Source: Rhodanobacter lindaniclasticus | Lineage (GTDB): Bacteria > Pseudomonadota > Gammaproteobacteria > Xanthomonadales > Rhodanobacteraceae | Assembly (NCBI RefSeq): GCF_004799035.1 | Contig: NZ_MWIO01000019.1 | Coordinates: 1-62,790, forward strand | Reading direction: 5' to 3' | Length of the DNA stretch: 62,790 bases | Shown: one piece after another, positions 25,850 to 34,082 of the stretch | Position numbering within the stretch: the first letter of the stretch is position 1 | How the letters are laid out: the number at the start of each line of letters is the position of its first letter | Position numbers and translations under genes: made by a program | The notes under the pieces: generated by a model | The model's input: only the letters and a program-made list of their open reading frames with translations | Told to the model about the DNA's origin: nothing | Database searches by the model: none

Positions 25850-26311
25850 TCAAGCCGCCGGCTGCGGCTGGTAGCTGCCGACATCCGCGCGGAAACCGAT
25901 CGCCAGCCGGTTCCAGCCGTTGATCGTGATGATCGCCAGGGTGAGGTCGACCATGGCCTTGTCGTCGAACTGCGCGCGCACCTCGTCATACAGGGCGTCG
26001 GGCAAGTCGTTGGTCGACACCAGGGTGACCGCCTCGGCCCAGGCCAGCGCGGCACGCTCGCGCGCCGAATAGAACGGCGCCTCGCGCCACGCCGCCAGCA
26101 CGTGCAGGCGCTGCTCCGTCTCGCCGGCGGCACGCGCATCCTTGCTGTGCATGTCCAGGCAGTACGCGCAGCCGTTGATCTGCGACACGCGCATCTTCAC
26201 CAACTCGATCAGCGAATGCTCCAGGCCGCTGTGGCGAACCTGGGTTTCCATTGCCAGCATGGCCTTGAAGGCAGCCGGCGATGCCATCCTGTAATCGATG
26301 CGTTCACTCAT
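25850..26311 (-). CDS. Carboxymuconolactone decarboxylase / AhpD-like protein
   Basis: 153 residues of the CMD superfamily. The AhpD-type redox motif is present as INGCAYCLDMHSKDARAAGE (CxxC-xx-H), indicating a peroxidase-linked or disulfide activity rather than lactone decarboxylation. Segment SLIELVKMRVSQINGC and WAEAVTLVS complete the fold. ATG 26311 has GAGGTGAAAGGA just upstream. It lies 15 bases after the PEP-mutase-like gene, so the two are likely cotranscribed. Confidence 0.88.
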   Translation of the reverse strand: MSERIDYRMASPAAFKAMLAMETQVRHSGLEHSLIELVKMRVSQINGCAYCLDMHSKDARAAGETEQRLHVLAAWREAPFYSARERAALAWAEAVTLVSTNDLPDALYDEVRAQFDDKAMVDLTLAIITINGWNRLAIGFRADVGSYQPQPAA

Positions 26312-26326
26312 TCCTTTCACCTCTCG

Positions 26327-27172
26327 TCAGTTTGAACCAGGCTCGAACAGTTGCTGCGCATCGGCATAGCCGAAGTCGGCAACCAGTCCCTCGAAATTTC
26401 CGCTTGCCTGCACACCTGCCAGCGCGCGGTCGACCGCTCCCAGCGCCAGCGTGGTCAGCCGCGTGGCGGTGCTGACCCGGGCCACGCCGAGCCGCGCCAG
26501 CTCGGCCAGGCCGGGCATGCCGGCGCCGGCCGCCACGTTGACCGGCGCATCGAGCGCGCGCACCAGCGCGGCCAGCGTAGCCGGCTCGGCCAGTCCGATC
26601 GGATAGATGCAGTCGGCGCCCGCGGCGAGGTAGGCACGGCCACGCTCGATGGCGTCGGCCAGGCGCGCGGCCGGCTCGGCGCCGTCATGCTGCATCCAGT
26701 GATCGACCCGCGCGTTGATCACGATCGGCACGCCGGCGGTGTCGGCCGCCGCCCGCGCCGCGCGCACGCGCGCCGCCGCTTCCGATGTCTCGCGCAGCGG
26801 GCCGTGGCCCGGCATGCCGTCCTCGAGGTTGATGCCCACGACGCCGGTGGCGATCACCGCCCGCACCGTCGCGGCCACCTCTTCCGGCGTCTCGCCGTAG
26901 CCCGTCTCGATGTCCGCCGTCACCGGCACCGCCGCCGCACGCACGATGCGGGCAGTCGCCGCCAGCACCTCGTCCAGCGGTGCCTGCTCGCCATCGGCAT
27001 AGCCCAGCGACCACGCCACGCCGGCGCTGGTGGTGGCCAGCGCAGCAAAGCCCCGCTGCGCGAACAATCGCGCGCTGAGCGCGTCCCAGGCATTGGGCAG
27101 CAACAGCACCCGGGTACGGTCATGCATGCGCCGGAACGTCTGCGCCAGCTCGATCTGTTCCTGCCGTTCCAT
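26327..27172 (-). CDS. Isocitrate lyase / PEP mutase family protein
   Basis: 281 residues, a TIM-barrel of the PEPM/ICL superfamily, which make or break C-C or P-C bonds on 2-oxo acids. Motifs: LLLPNAWDALSARLFAQRGF at the start, PVTADIETGYGETPEEVAAT with the metal-binding Asp, GVVGINLEDGMPGHG and VINARVDHW. The KKCGH catalytic signature of isocitrate lyase is not seen, so it is a subgroup of unknown substrate (oxaloacetate decarboxylase or phosphonopyruvate-hydrolase like). Start at 27172 is uncertain; an in-frame ATG at 27187 is possible. Confidence 0.85.
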   Translation of the reverse strand: MERQEQIELAQTFRRMHDRTRVLLLPNAWDALSARLFAQRGFAALATTSAGVAWSLGYADGEQAPLDEVLAATARIVRAAAVPVTADIETGYGETPEEVAATVRAVIATGVVGINLEDGMPGHGPLRETSEAAARVRAARAAADTAGVPIVINARVDHWMQHDGAEPAARLADAIERGRAYLAAGADCIYPIGLAEPATLAALVRALDAPVNVAAGAGMPGLAELARLGVARVSTATRLTTLALGAVDRALAGVQASGNFEGLVADFGYADAQQLFEPGSN

Positions 27173-27306
27173 CGTTGCGCATCGCCTCATCTTGCGGGTT
27201 GACCTTGCAGGATACGCCGGCGCCAGCACCGGCGCATGGCGCCTGCTACAGTCGGCGCCGATCGACCCGAAGCTGTCGCGCCACGCCCACCGCGATGGAG
27301 GAAGCC

Positions 27307-28428
27307 ATGGCGATTCGCCGACTGGTGCTGCTGTTCGACGGCACCTGGAACAAGCCGGAATCGGATACCAACGTGGAGCGCCTGCGCCGGCTGATCGCGT
27401 CGCGCGACGCACTGGGCACCGCGCAACTGGTCAACTACATCCCCGGCGTGGGAGTGAAACGCGGCATCACCCACCTGCTCGGCGGCGCGTTCGGCTATGG
27501 CCTCTCGGGCAACGTGCTGGATGGCTACCGCTGGCTGTGCGACACGTGGCAAGCGGGCGACCAGATCTACCTGTTCGGTTTCAGCCGCGGCGCCTATACC
27601 GCGCGCAGCCTGGGCGGCCTGATCCGCAAGTGCGGCCTGCTCAGGCGGGAGGCTGGCGGCAAACTGTCCCGCAACGACGCGAATCACGCCTACGATTTCT
27701 ACCGCGACGTGGAGACCAGGCCCGACGACCCGGCCGCGCGGGCGTTCCGCAAGCAGCACTCGACCGAGGTGGACATCCATTTCATCGGCGTGTGGGACAC
27801 GGTGGGTTCGCTCGGCATCCCCGACACCGCCTCGTGGTTTCCGTTTGCGCGCTCGCGCTACCGCTTCCACGACACCGAGCTGAGCAAGATCGTCAAGCAC
27901 GCCTACCAGGCACTGGCGCTGGACGAGCATCGCGGCGATTTCCAGCCTGCGGTGTGGACGCGCAATCCGTACACGATCAAGCCCGGCGAATCGCTGACCT
28001 CCAAGAAGCGCGAGCAGATCGACGTCGAGCAGCGCTGGTTCATCGGCTCGCACTCCGATGTGGGCGGCGGCAACGACTGCGACGGCGCCGGCCGCAAGCC
28101 CGACCCGCTGCCCGACCTCAGCCTGGCTTGGCTGCAGGCCAAGGCGATCAAGGCCGGCCTCGCCTGCGACGAGCTGCTGGCCCCGACCGGCAACGCGGCC
28201 ATGGGCGTGCCGCGCAACTCCTACAAGGAGTTCATGGACGGCATCTACAAGGAGTTCAAGCCGCCGTTCGATCGCACCCTGGGCAGCGGCGTCAACGAGA
28301 AGGTGGACGAATCGGTATGGCGCCGCTGGCTGGCCGACCCGAGCTACCGCTCGCCCACCCTGGTCCGCGCGCTGGCCACCGCGACCGTGCTGATGTCGGT
28401 GGACGACGGGACGGCACGGCCGGCGTAG
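27307..28428 (+). CDS. DUF2235 (Tle1-like) alpha/beta hydrolase
   Basis: 373 residues. The DUF2235 domain spans most of the protein: RRLVLLFDGTWNKPESDTNV at the start, the nucleophile elbow LFGFSRGAYTARSLGG (GxSxG), VDIHFIGVWDTVGSLGIP and WFIGSHSDVGGG (Asp and His of the triad). This family includes type VI secretion phospholipase effectors, but no VgrG, PAAR or immunity gene is nearby and many members are cytoplasmic enzymes of unknown role. GGAGG lies 5 bases before ATG 27307. Confidence 0.85.
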   Translation: MAIRRLVLLFDGTWNKPESDTNVERLRRLIASRDALGTAQLVNYIPGVGVKRGITHLLGGAFGYGLSGNVLDGYRWLCDTWQAGDQIYLFGFSRGAYTARSLGGLIRKCGLLRREAGGKLSRNDANHAYDFYRDVETRPDDPAARAFRKQHSTEVDIHFIGVWDTVGSLGIPDTASWFPFARSRYRFHDTELSKIVKHAYQALALDEHRGDFQPAVWTRNPYTIKPGESLTSKKREQIDVEQRWFIGSHSDVGGGNDCDGAGRKPDPLPDLSLAWLQAKAIKAGLACDELLAPTGNAAMGVPRNSYKEFMDGIYKEFKPPFDRTLGSGVNEKVDESVWRRWLADPSYRSPTLVRALATATVLMSVDDGTARPA

Positions 28429-28440
28429 CGCCCCGATCGG

Positions 28441-29709
28441 TCAGCGCGGTTCGGCGATTTCCGCCTGGATTGGCGCGCCGGGGTCGGCGGGCGGCAGGTC
28501 CCGTCCCGGCGTGCGCCGGGCCAGCGTGCCGTAGCGCCACCAGGCCAGCGCGCCCGCCGCGGTGAGCGCCGAGGCACCCAGCGCCAGGCCGAGCATGCTG
28601 GTGGACAGCAGCGGCGAGAAGAGCCCGGCCACCACACTGCACAGCAACAGGCTGGCGAACGCCTGCACCGAGGAAATCCCGCCGCGCCGTTGCGGAAAGC
28701 GGTCCAGCAGCAGCAAGGTCAGCGTGGGGAATGCCAGTTGCACGCCGATGCCGTGCAGGATCAGCGGCAGCATCGACCAGGGCAGCCGCGGTTGCGGCAG
28801 CGCGATCGCCAGTGCCAGGTGCAAGGTGCAAGCCAGGCCCATCGAGACGTAGCCCAGATTCACCGTGACACGCACGCTGGCACGTTCGGCCAGTCGGCCG
28901 GAGCACCACGCGCCGGTGACCATGCCGGCCACCACCGGCACGAACAGCCAGGGGAATCCCTGCGCCGACAGGTGCAGCAGCTCGCGCACGATGCGCGGCG
29001 CCGAGGCGATGTACAGGAACAGGCCGGCAAAGTTCACCGAGCTGGCCGCCAGCAAGGGCCAGAACAACGTATCGCGCCCGAACGACACGTAACCGGCCAG
29101 CAACGGGCGCAACGCGAACGCGGTGCGCCGCGATGGCGGGTGCGTCTCGTCCAGCAGCCATCCCAGGGCCAGCGCCAGTGCGACGCTGAAACCGCTCAGC
29201 AGCCAGAAGATGCCGTGCCAGCCGCCCAGCGGCAACAGCAGCGCGCCGACCATCGGCGCGATCACCGGCGCCACGCCGAAGATCATCATCACCTGCGACA
29301 TCAGCCGTTGCGCGGCGGCGCCCTCCAGGCTGTCGCGGATCAGCGCGCGACCCACCACCAGCCCCGCGCCGGCGCACGCGCCCTGCAGGCCGCGGCAGGC
29401 GAGCAGCATGGCGAATGAAGTAGACAACGCCGCACCCACCGAGGCCAGCGCATACAACAGCATGCCTGCGATCATCACCGGCTTGCGCCCCAGCGCATCG
29501 GACACGGCGCCATGGAACAGGCTCATCACCGCATAGGTGACCAGGTACATGCTGATCAACTGCTGCAACGCCGCGTCGTCCACCGCAAAGCGCAAGCCGA
29601 TCGCGGGGAACGCAGGAAACACCGCGTCGATGGAGAACGGGCCGATCATCGACAACGCGGCAAGCAGCCATGGCAGGCTGCGCTGCACGGCGCGCGGGGT
29701 GGGGTTCAT
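28441..29709 (-). CDS. MFS multidrug efflux transporter (Bcr/CflA type)
   Basis: 422 residues with about 12 hydrophobic helices. The Bcr/CflA signature appears as IDAVFPAFPAIGLRF in helix 1 and GAVSDALGRKPVMIAGMLLY for motif A, then CRGLQGACAGAGLVVGRALI. Family members export bicyclomycin, chloramphenicol or related compounds by proton antiport; the substrate here is unknown. Convergent with the DUF2235 gene (12-base gap) and divergent from the fluoride locus. Confidence 0.9.
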   Translation of the reverse strand: MNPTPRAVQRSLPWLLAALSMIGPFSIDAVFPAFPAIGLRFAVDDAALQQLISMYLVTYAVMSLFHGAVSDALGRKPVMIAGMLLYALASVGAALSTSFAMLLACRGLQGACAGAGLVVGRALIRDSLEGAAAQRLMSQVMMIFGVAPVIAPMVGALLLPLGGWHGIFWLLSGFSVALALALGWLLDETHPPSRRTAFALRPLLAGYVSFGRDTLFWPLLAASSVNFAGLFLYIASAPRIVRELLHLSAQGFPWLFVPVVAGMVTGAWCSGRLAERASVRVTVNLGYVSMGLACTLHLALAIALPQPRLPWSMLPLILHGIGVQLAFPTLTLLLLDRFPQRRGGISSVQAFASLLLCSVVAGLFSPLLSTSMLGLALGASALTAAGALAWWRYGTLARRTPGRDLPPADPGAPIQAEIAEPR

Positions 29710-29751
29710 GGCAGCCAATGGCGTCTGGTGGCCCGGCAGTATATGGCGCGC

Positions 29752-29782
29752 TTGACGACGGGGCGTCACCTTCCACTACGAT
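29752..29782 (+). promoter_or_regulatory. Candidate promoter of the fluoride-responsive crcB operon
   Basis: TTGACG (29752-29757) and TACGAT (29777-29782) fit -35 and -10 elements with a rather long 19-base spacer. A start about 7 bases after the -10 would fall at 29789-29790, exactly where the riboswitch begins, which supports the assignment. Confidence 0.5.
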
Positions 29783-29790
29783 GACGGCCC

Positions 29791-29884
29791 GGGAGATGGC
29801 ATGCCTCCCGTTCCGGCAGCGCCCCGCGCTTCCGGGACAAACCACTTCGGGCGATCCCGCGTTGAAGTTGATGATGCCTGCACC
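29791..29884 (+). ncRNA. Fluoride riboswitch (crcB motif)
   Basis: The 5' part GGGAGATGGCATGCCTCCC (29791-29809) folds as the P1 hairpin whose loop GGCAT can form the pseudoknot with ATGCC in TTGATGATGCCTG (29869-29881), the two most conserved pieces of the crcB motif. Between them is an extended P2 region with CGGGA/TCCCG arms. Fluoride binding stabilises the pseudoknot and turns on the downstream fluoride exporter. After the aptamer, a strong hairpin (29896-29920, one bulge) lies before the ribosome site and may be the expression platform. Position directly upstream of crcB makes the call secure. Confidence 0.9.
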
Positions 29885-29954
29885 ACCGGCTTCCGGCGGC
29901 GCAGGCGTGCCTGCCGCCGCGGCAGCCGGACACATCCACGGTCAGGAGGCACGC

Positions 29955-30341
29955 ATGGGTTTGAACGGGTTTGTGGCCATCGGCATCGGCGGCGCACTGG
30001 GCTGCTGGTTGCGCTGGGGATTGGGCGTGCTGCTCAACCCCGTATTCCCCACCCTGCCGCTGGGCACCCTGGCCGCGAACCTCGCCGGCGGCCTGCTGAT
30101 GGGCGTGGCGATCGGCCTGTTCCGCGGTTTCCAGGCGGTGTCGCCGGAGCTGCAGTTGTTCGTGATGACCGGCTTCCTCGGCGGGCTCACCACCTTCTCC
30201 ACGTTTTCCGGTGAAGCGGCGACCCTGCTGCTGCGCCAGCAGTACCTGTGGTTCAGTGGCCACGTGCTGACCCACCTCGTCGGCTCGCTCGGCATGACCG
30301 TGCTCGGCCTTGCCATCACGCGCAGCGTGCTGCGCCACTGA
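29955..30341 (+). CDS. crcB: Fluoride ion channel CrcB/Fluc
   Basis: 128 residues, four membrane helices. Fluc signatures: GGALGCWLRWGLG in helix 1, GTLAANLAGGLLMGVAIGLF with the conserved Asn, and GFLGGLTTFSTFSGEA in the broken third helix that lines the pore. Dual-topology dimers let fluoride leave the cell. AGGAGG stands 5 bases before the ATG, and a fluoride riboswitch lies upstream. The DUF190 gene follows after 12 bases. Confidence 0.96.
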   Translation: MGLNGFVAIGIGGALGCWLRWGLGVLLNPVFPTLPLGTLAANLAGGLLMGVAIGLFRGFQAVSPELQLFVMTGFLGGLTTFSTFSGEAATLLLRQQYLWFSGHVLTHLVGSLGMTVLGLAITRSVLRH

Positions 30342-30353
30342 ACGGGAGGCCGC

Positions 30354-30692
30354 ATGGACAACGAATCCCTGCAACACGGCGTGCTGCTGAACTTCTACTG
30401 CCATTCGCGCGCACGCCACGATGGCGTGCTGTTGTCCGAGTGGATGCTGGCGCAGGCGCGACGACTGGGTATCGGCGGCGGCTCGGTATTCCGCGCGATC
30501 GCCGGCTACGGCCGCCACGGCGTGCTGCATGAGGAACAGTTCTTCGAACTGGCGGACGACCTGCCGCTGCGCATCGAGTTCCTGCTGCGGGACGAGCAGG
30601 CCGAAGCACTGCTGCAACGGGTGCGCGAGGCGCATGTCGACATCACGTATGCACGCATTGCGGCAAGCTTCGCTGCTCTCGGCACGCACTGA
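30354..30692 (+). CDS. DUF190 family protein
   Basis: 112 residues. QHGVLLNFYCHSRARHDGVL, GGGSVFRAIAGYGRHGVLHE and ADDLPLRIEFLLRDEQAEAL are the DUF190 pattern, a PII-like ferredoxin fold. DUF190 genes are frequent partners of crcB, and the shared transcript here (12-base gap, same riboswitch) suggests a part in fluoride resistance, possibly regulatory; the biochemical role is not established. Confidence 0.9.
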   Translation: MDNESLQHGVLLNFYCHSRARHDGVLLSEWMLAQARRLGIGGGSVFRAIAGYGRHGVLHEEQFFELADDLPLRIEFLLRDEQAEALLQRVREAHVDITYARIAASFAALGTH

Positions 30693-30726
30693 ATCCCACC
30701 GCCGCACCCCACGCACGAGGTAGCGC

Positions 30727-31845
30727 ATGAGCCAGGACGACCTCAAGAACCGCGCCAGCGAACTGCTTGCCCAAGCCGGCATCAACATCAACGGACCCGA
30801 TACCACCGACCTGCAGGTACATGACGAACGCCTCTACGCACGCGTCTTCGCACACGGTTCGCTGGGCCTTGGAGAGGCCTACATGGACGGCTGGTGGGAC
30901 GTCGGCGACCTGCCGGGCATGTGCACGCGCCTGCTCGCCGCAGGCCTGGACCAGGGCCTGAAAACCCTCGACACCCTGCTCGCCCACCTCAAGGCGCGCT
31001 TCATCAACCTGCAGCGCGGCGAGCGCGCATTCGAGATCGGCAAGGCGCACTACGACCTCGGCAACGACCTGTTCCACGCCATGCTGGGCAAGCGCCTGGT
31101 GTATTCCTGCGGCTACTGGACCAAGGCCGGCAACCTCGACGACGCCCAGGAAGCCAAGCTCGACCTGGTCTGCCGCAAGCTGCAACTGCAGACGGGCCAG
31201 CGCGTGCTCGACATCGGCTGCGGCTGGGGCGAGGCGCTGAAGTTCGCCGCCGAACGCTACGGCGTCGAAGGGGTGGGCATCACCGTGTCGCAGCAGCAGG
31301 CCGACTACGCCCGCGAGCTTTGCGCCGGCCTGCCGATCGAGATCCGCCTGCAGGACTACCGCGAGCTCAACGAGCAGTTCGACGCGATCTGGTCGATCGG
31401 CATGTTCGAGCACGTCGGCGGCAAGAACTACCGCAGCTATTTCGAAACCGTGCGCCGCTGCCTGAAGCAGGACGGCCTGTCCCTGCTGCATTGCATCGGC
31501 AGCAACGGTGCGCCGGCACAAACCGATCCATGGATCGAGAAATACATCTTCCCCAACTCGATGATCCCCGCCGCCAGCCAGGTCACCACCGCGCTGGAGG
31601 ATCTGTTCGTGGTCGAGGACTGGCACAACTTCGGCGCCGACTACGACCGCACCCTCACCGCGTGGCGAGCCAACGTCGAAGCCGCCTGGCCCAGCCTGCC
31701 GGAAAGCTACGACGAACGCTTCCGCCGCATGTGGCGTTACTACCTTGCCGTATCCGCCGCCGTCTTCCGCAGCCGCCGCGACCAGTTGTGGCAACTGGTG
31801 CTCAGTCCGCACGGGGTGCCGGGCGGCTACCGCGCGCCGCGCTGA
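30727..31845 (+). CDS. cfa: Cyclopropane-fatty-acyl-phospholipid synthase
   Basis: 372 residues, near E. coli Cfa (382). It transfers methylene from SAM to cis double bonds of membrane phospholipids, typically in stationary phase or acid stress. Motifs: LGEAYMDGWWDVGDLPGMCT, HYDLGNDLFHAMLGKRLVYS, SAM site VLDIGCGWGEALKFAA, and catalytic-site segments EHVGGKNYRSYFETV and YIFPNSMIPA. Cytoplasmic, membrane-associated. Starts 34 bases after the DUF190 gene, so some readthrough from the fluoride operon is possible. Confidence 0.95.
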   Translation: MSQDDLKNRASELLAQAGININGPDTTDLQVHDERLYARVFAHGSLGLGEAYMDGWWDVGDLPGMCTRLLAAGLDQGLKTLDTLLAHLKARFINLQRGERAFEIGKAHYDLGNDLFHAMLGKRLVYSCGYWTKAGNLDDAQEAKLDLVCRKLQLQTGQRVLDIGCGWGEALKFAAERYGVEGVGITVSQQQADYARELCAGLPIEIRLQDYRELNEQFDAIWSIGMFEHVGGKNYRSYFETVRRCLKQDGLSLLHCIGSNGAPAQTDPWIEKYIFPNSMIPAASQVTTALEDLFVVEDWHNFGADYDRTLTAWRANVEAAWPSLPESYDERFRRMWRYYLAVSAAVFRSRRDQLWQLVLSPHGVPGGYRAPR

Positions 31846-31941
31846 AGGGCGAGGCCATGTTCGCTTGTCCGTTGGCGCCGCCGTGATGCCGATTTCACCT
31901 GCACCACCTCATGGCGCGGGAAACCGACGGGAGTGACATCC

Positions 31942-32100
31942 ATGAAACTGAAGAACGAAGAATCGGCCGAACGTCGCAGAGACAACCGGAAACACGAGCA
32001 GGAAGCCATCGACTCGCGCGACCATGAAAAACAGCGCCAGGCCGCGGCGAGGAACACTGCGCCGAAGGCAAGGAGGCCGAGGAAATCCGGCGGTTCGTGA
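31942..32100 (+). CDS. Short highly charged protein, unknown
   Basis: A 52-residue frame starting ATG with GGGAG upstream. The product is almost entirely charged or polar (KLKNEESAERRRDNRKHEQE, then a basic tail KARRPRKSGGS), with no hydrophobic core, so it should be disordered or form one helix. Codon use resembles the neighbours. Not recognised; reality rests on ribosome site and position in an otherwise empty 350-base gap. Confidence 0.45.
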   Translation: MKLKNEESAERRRDNRKHEQEAIDSRDHEKQRQAAARNTAPKARRPRKSGGS

Positions 32101-32197
32101 CAATCCGGCCGCCACAGGCATCGCGATGCCATGCCGACTGACACATGGCGCCTGCCGCGCCATCGCGTAGGCTGCAGCCGAACCTTGGAGCATCGCG

Positions 32198-33175
32198 ATG
32201 ATCACGATATGGATGGCTGCCTTGGCGCTGGCCGGCGCCGCACCGGCGCAGACGCTGCCCACGCATGTCGAAGCCGGACACTTCTACGCCACGCCGCAGA
32301 CCGTGGATGGCGCCTCGTTGCGCCTGCTGGTGGATACCGGTGGCGGCGGCGTGGCCGGCATGTACTGGCTGTCGGCCAAAGCCACGCAACGCCTCGGCCT
32401 GAAAACCACCACCTGCACGGTCGACGGTGACGCCATCACTGTAGCCACGCCGCCCTCCTACCGACCGGGCCAGCAGTTGCCGCCGCCGAACGGGCCGTGC
32501 GCGGGCAAGCTGCTGGTGAACCCCGGTCCGTACCCGGACGACGGCCAGCTGGGCGCAGCCTACCTCGGCAACCGGGTCTGGACCTTCGACTATCCCGCAC
32601 GGCAACTGCGGGCCGAAGCCGGCGACTGGCGCCCCGACCCTGCCGCCCATCGCGCACCGCTGGGTTTCCAGACCGACGCGCACGGCAAGGTGGTGCAGCA
32701 CTTCCCGCGCATCGTGGTGCGCATCGACGGCAAGCCGCTGGACATGCTGCTGGACACCGGCGCCACCGCGCATCCCACGCCCGCCGGCAAGGCCGCCGCC
32801 GGCACCGAAACCGTGAACGGCTTCGGCGTCACCAGCTACATCACCACCAGCATGCTCGAACACTGGCACAAGGCGCATCCCGAATGGACCATCGTGGAAA
32901 ACGGCGATGACCTCATGGCGCCGCGCTTCAAGGCACGGCTGATCGAGGTACCCGAGTTGGAGATCGCCGGATGGTCCGTGGGTCCGGTGTGGTTCACCGA
33001 ACGGCCGGACCGAGCCTTCCACGGCATGATGGCCAGCATCATGGATGCCTCGCCCGAAGGCGCGATCGGCGCCAACGTGCTCGCCCGCTTCAGCATGACG
33101 ATCGACTACCCGCACGCCACCGCCTGGCTCCGTTGCGCCGGCGACTGCACGGCCGCGGCCCCGCCGCAGGATTGA
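32198..33175 (+). CDS. Exported aspartyl-protease-like protein with two DTG motifs
   Basis: 325 residues with a signal peptide (ITIWMAALALAGAAPAQT). Two catalytic-type motifs occur, LRLLVDTGGGGVAG (about residue 45) and PLDMLLDTGATAHP (about residue 187), spaced as in a two-lobed pepsin-like protein rather than a single-lobe retropepsin. The rest is not recognised. Periplasmic or secreted proteolysis is inferred from the motifs. GGAG precedes the ATG; the next gene, 31 bases on, is also exported. Confidence 0.7.
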   Translation: MITIWMAALALAGAAPAQTLPTHVEAGHFYATPQTVDGASLRLLVDTGGGGVAGMYWLSAKATQRLGLKTTTCTVDGDAITVATPPSYRPGQQLPPPNGPCAGKLLVNPGPYPDDGQLGAAYLGNRVWTFDYPARQLRAEAGDWRPDPAAHRAPLGFQTDAHGKVVQHFPRIVVRIDGKPLDMLLDTGATAHPTPAGKAAAGTETVNGFGVTSYITTSMLEHWHKAHPEWTIVENGDDLMAPRFKARLIEVPELEIAGWSVGPVWFTERPDRAFHGMMASIMDASPEGAIGANVLARFSMTIDYPHATAWLRCAGDCTAAAPPQD

Positions 33176-33206
33176 ATCCGCCGCCGCTTGCCGTGACACT
33201 GCCGAC

Positions 33207-34082
33207 ATGACACTCAGCCGATTTGTCCGCACCTTCGTTGCCTGCTTGCTGCTGTTCGCCAGCGCCGCGGCATGGGCGAAACCCGCGCTGTGGGTGGTGA
33301 AGGATGCCGACACCACGATCTACCTGTTCGGCACCGTGCACCTGCTGCCGAACGACACCGACTGGCGCTACCCCGCCCTGGACCAGGCGCTCGCCGCCAG
33401 CGACTCGCTGACCATCGAGATCACCGACGACGATCCGGTGCGCATGCAGGCGCTGGTGCTGCAGTACGGGCTGGATCCCGCCCATCCGCTGTCGGGAAAA
33501 CTCAGCGCCGCCGAGAACGCCACCCTGGCCAAAGCTGCACAAACCGTCGGCGTGCCCGGCGGCGTGAACACCTTGCAGATGATGCGGCCGTGGCTGGCCG
33601 GGCTGACGCTGGCGGTGGCGCCGCTGCTGAAGGCCGGCCTCGATCCGGCGCACGGCGTCGACAAGCTGCTCAAGGCGCAGATGCTCGCCGCCGGCAAGCC
33701 GGTCAACGGGCTGGAAACCGCCGAGCAGCAGATCCGCTTCCTCGCCGACCTGCCCGCCGGCGTCGAACTGGAATTCCTGCGCTCCACCCTGCGCGACATC
33801 GACAAGGGCAGCGCCGAACTCACCACGCTGATCGATGCGTGGAAGCACGGCGACGTCGCCGCCATCGCCCGTATCGAAGACGAAGACCTGGCCCAGCACG
33901 CCCCTGAGCTGTACCAACGCCTGCTGGTACAACGCAATCAGGCCTGGGCGACGAAGATCATCGCGATGCTGCAGAAACCCGGCACCTTCTTCATCGCGGT
34001 GGGCGCCGCCCACCTGGCCGGACCGGACAGCGTGCAGGCCCAACTGGAAACACGCGGCACATCAGTCAAACGGCTGCCTTGA
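33207..34082 (+). CDS. TraB/GumN family protein
   Basis: 291 residues with signal peptide (FVACLLLFASAAAWA). The TraB/GumN (Tiki-like) pattern is clear: TTIYLFGTVHLLPND near the N-terminus, VNGLETAEQQIRFLADLP in the middle and FFIAVGAAHLAGPDSV near the end; the conserved GTVH, Glu and GxxH residues may form a metal site. GumN lies in xanthan clusters of Xanthomonas but is not needed for xanthan itself; a metalloprotease-like role is only suggested. Its stop directly abuts the convergent aldo/keto reductase stop. Confidence 0.88.
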   Translation: MTLSRFVRTFVACLLLFASAAAWAKPALWVVKDADTTIYLFGTVHLLPNDTDWRYPALDQALAASDSLTIEITDDDPVRMQALVLQYGLDPAHPLSGKLSAAENATLAKAAQTVGVPGGVNTLQMMRPWLAGLTLAVAPLLKAGLDPAHGVDKLLKAQMLAAGKPVNGLETAEQQIRFLADLPAGVELEFLRSTLRDIDKGSAELTTLIDAWKHGDVAAIARIEDEDLAQHAPELYQRLLVQRNQAWATKIIAMLQKPGTFFIAVGAAHLAGPDSVQAQLETRGTSVKRLP

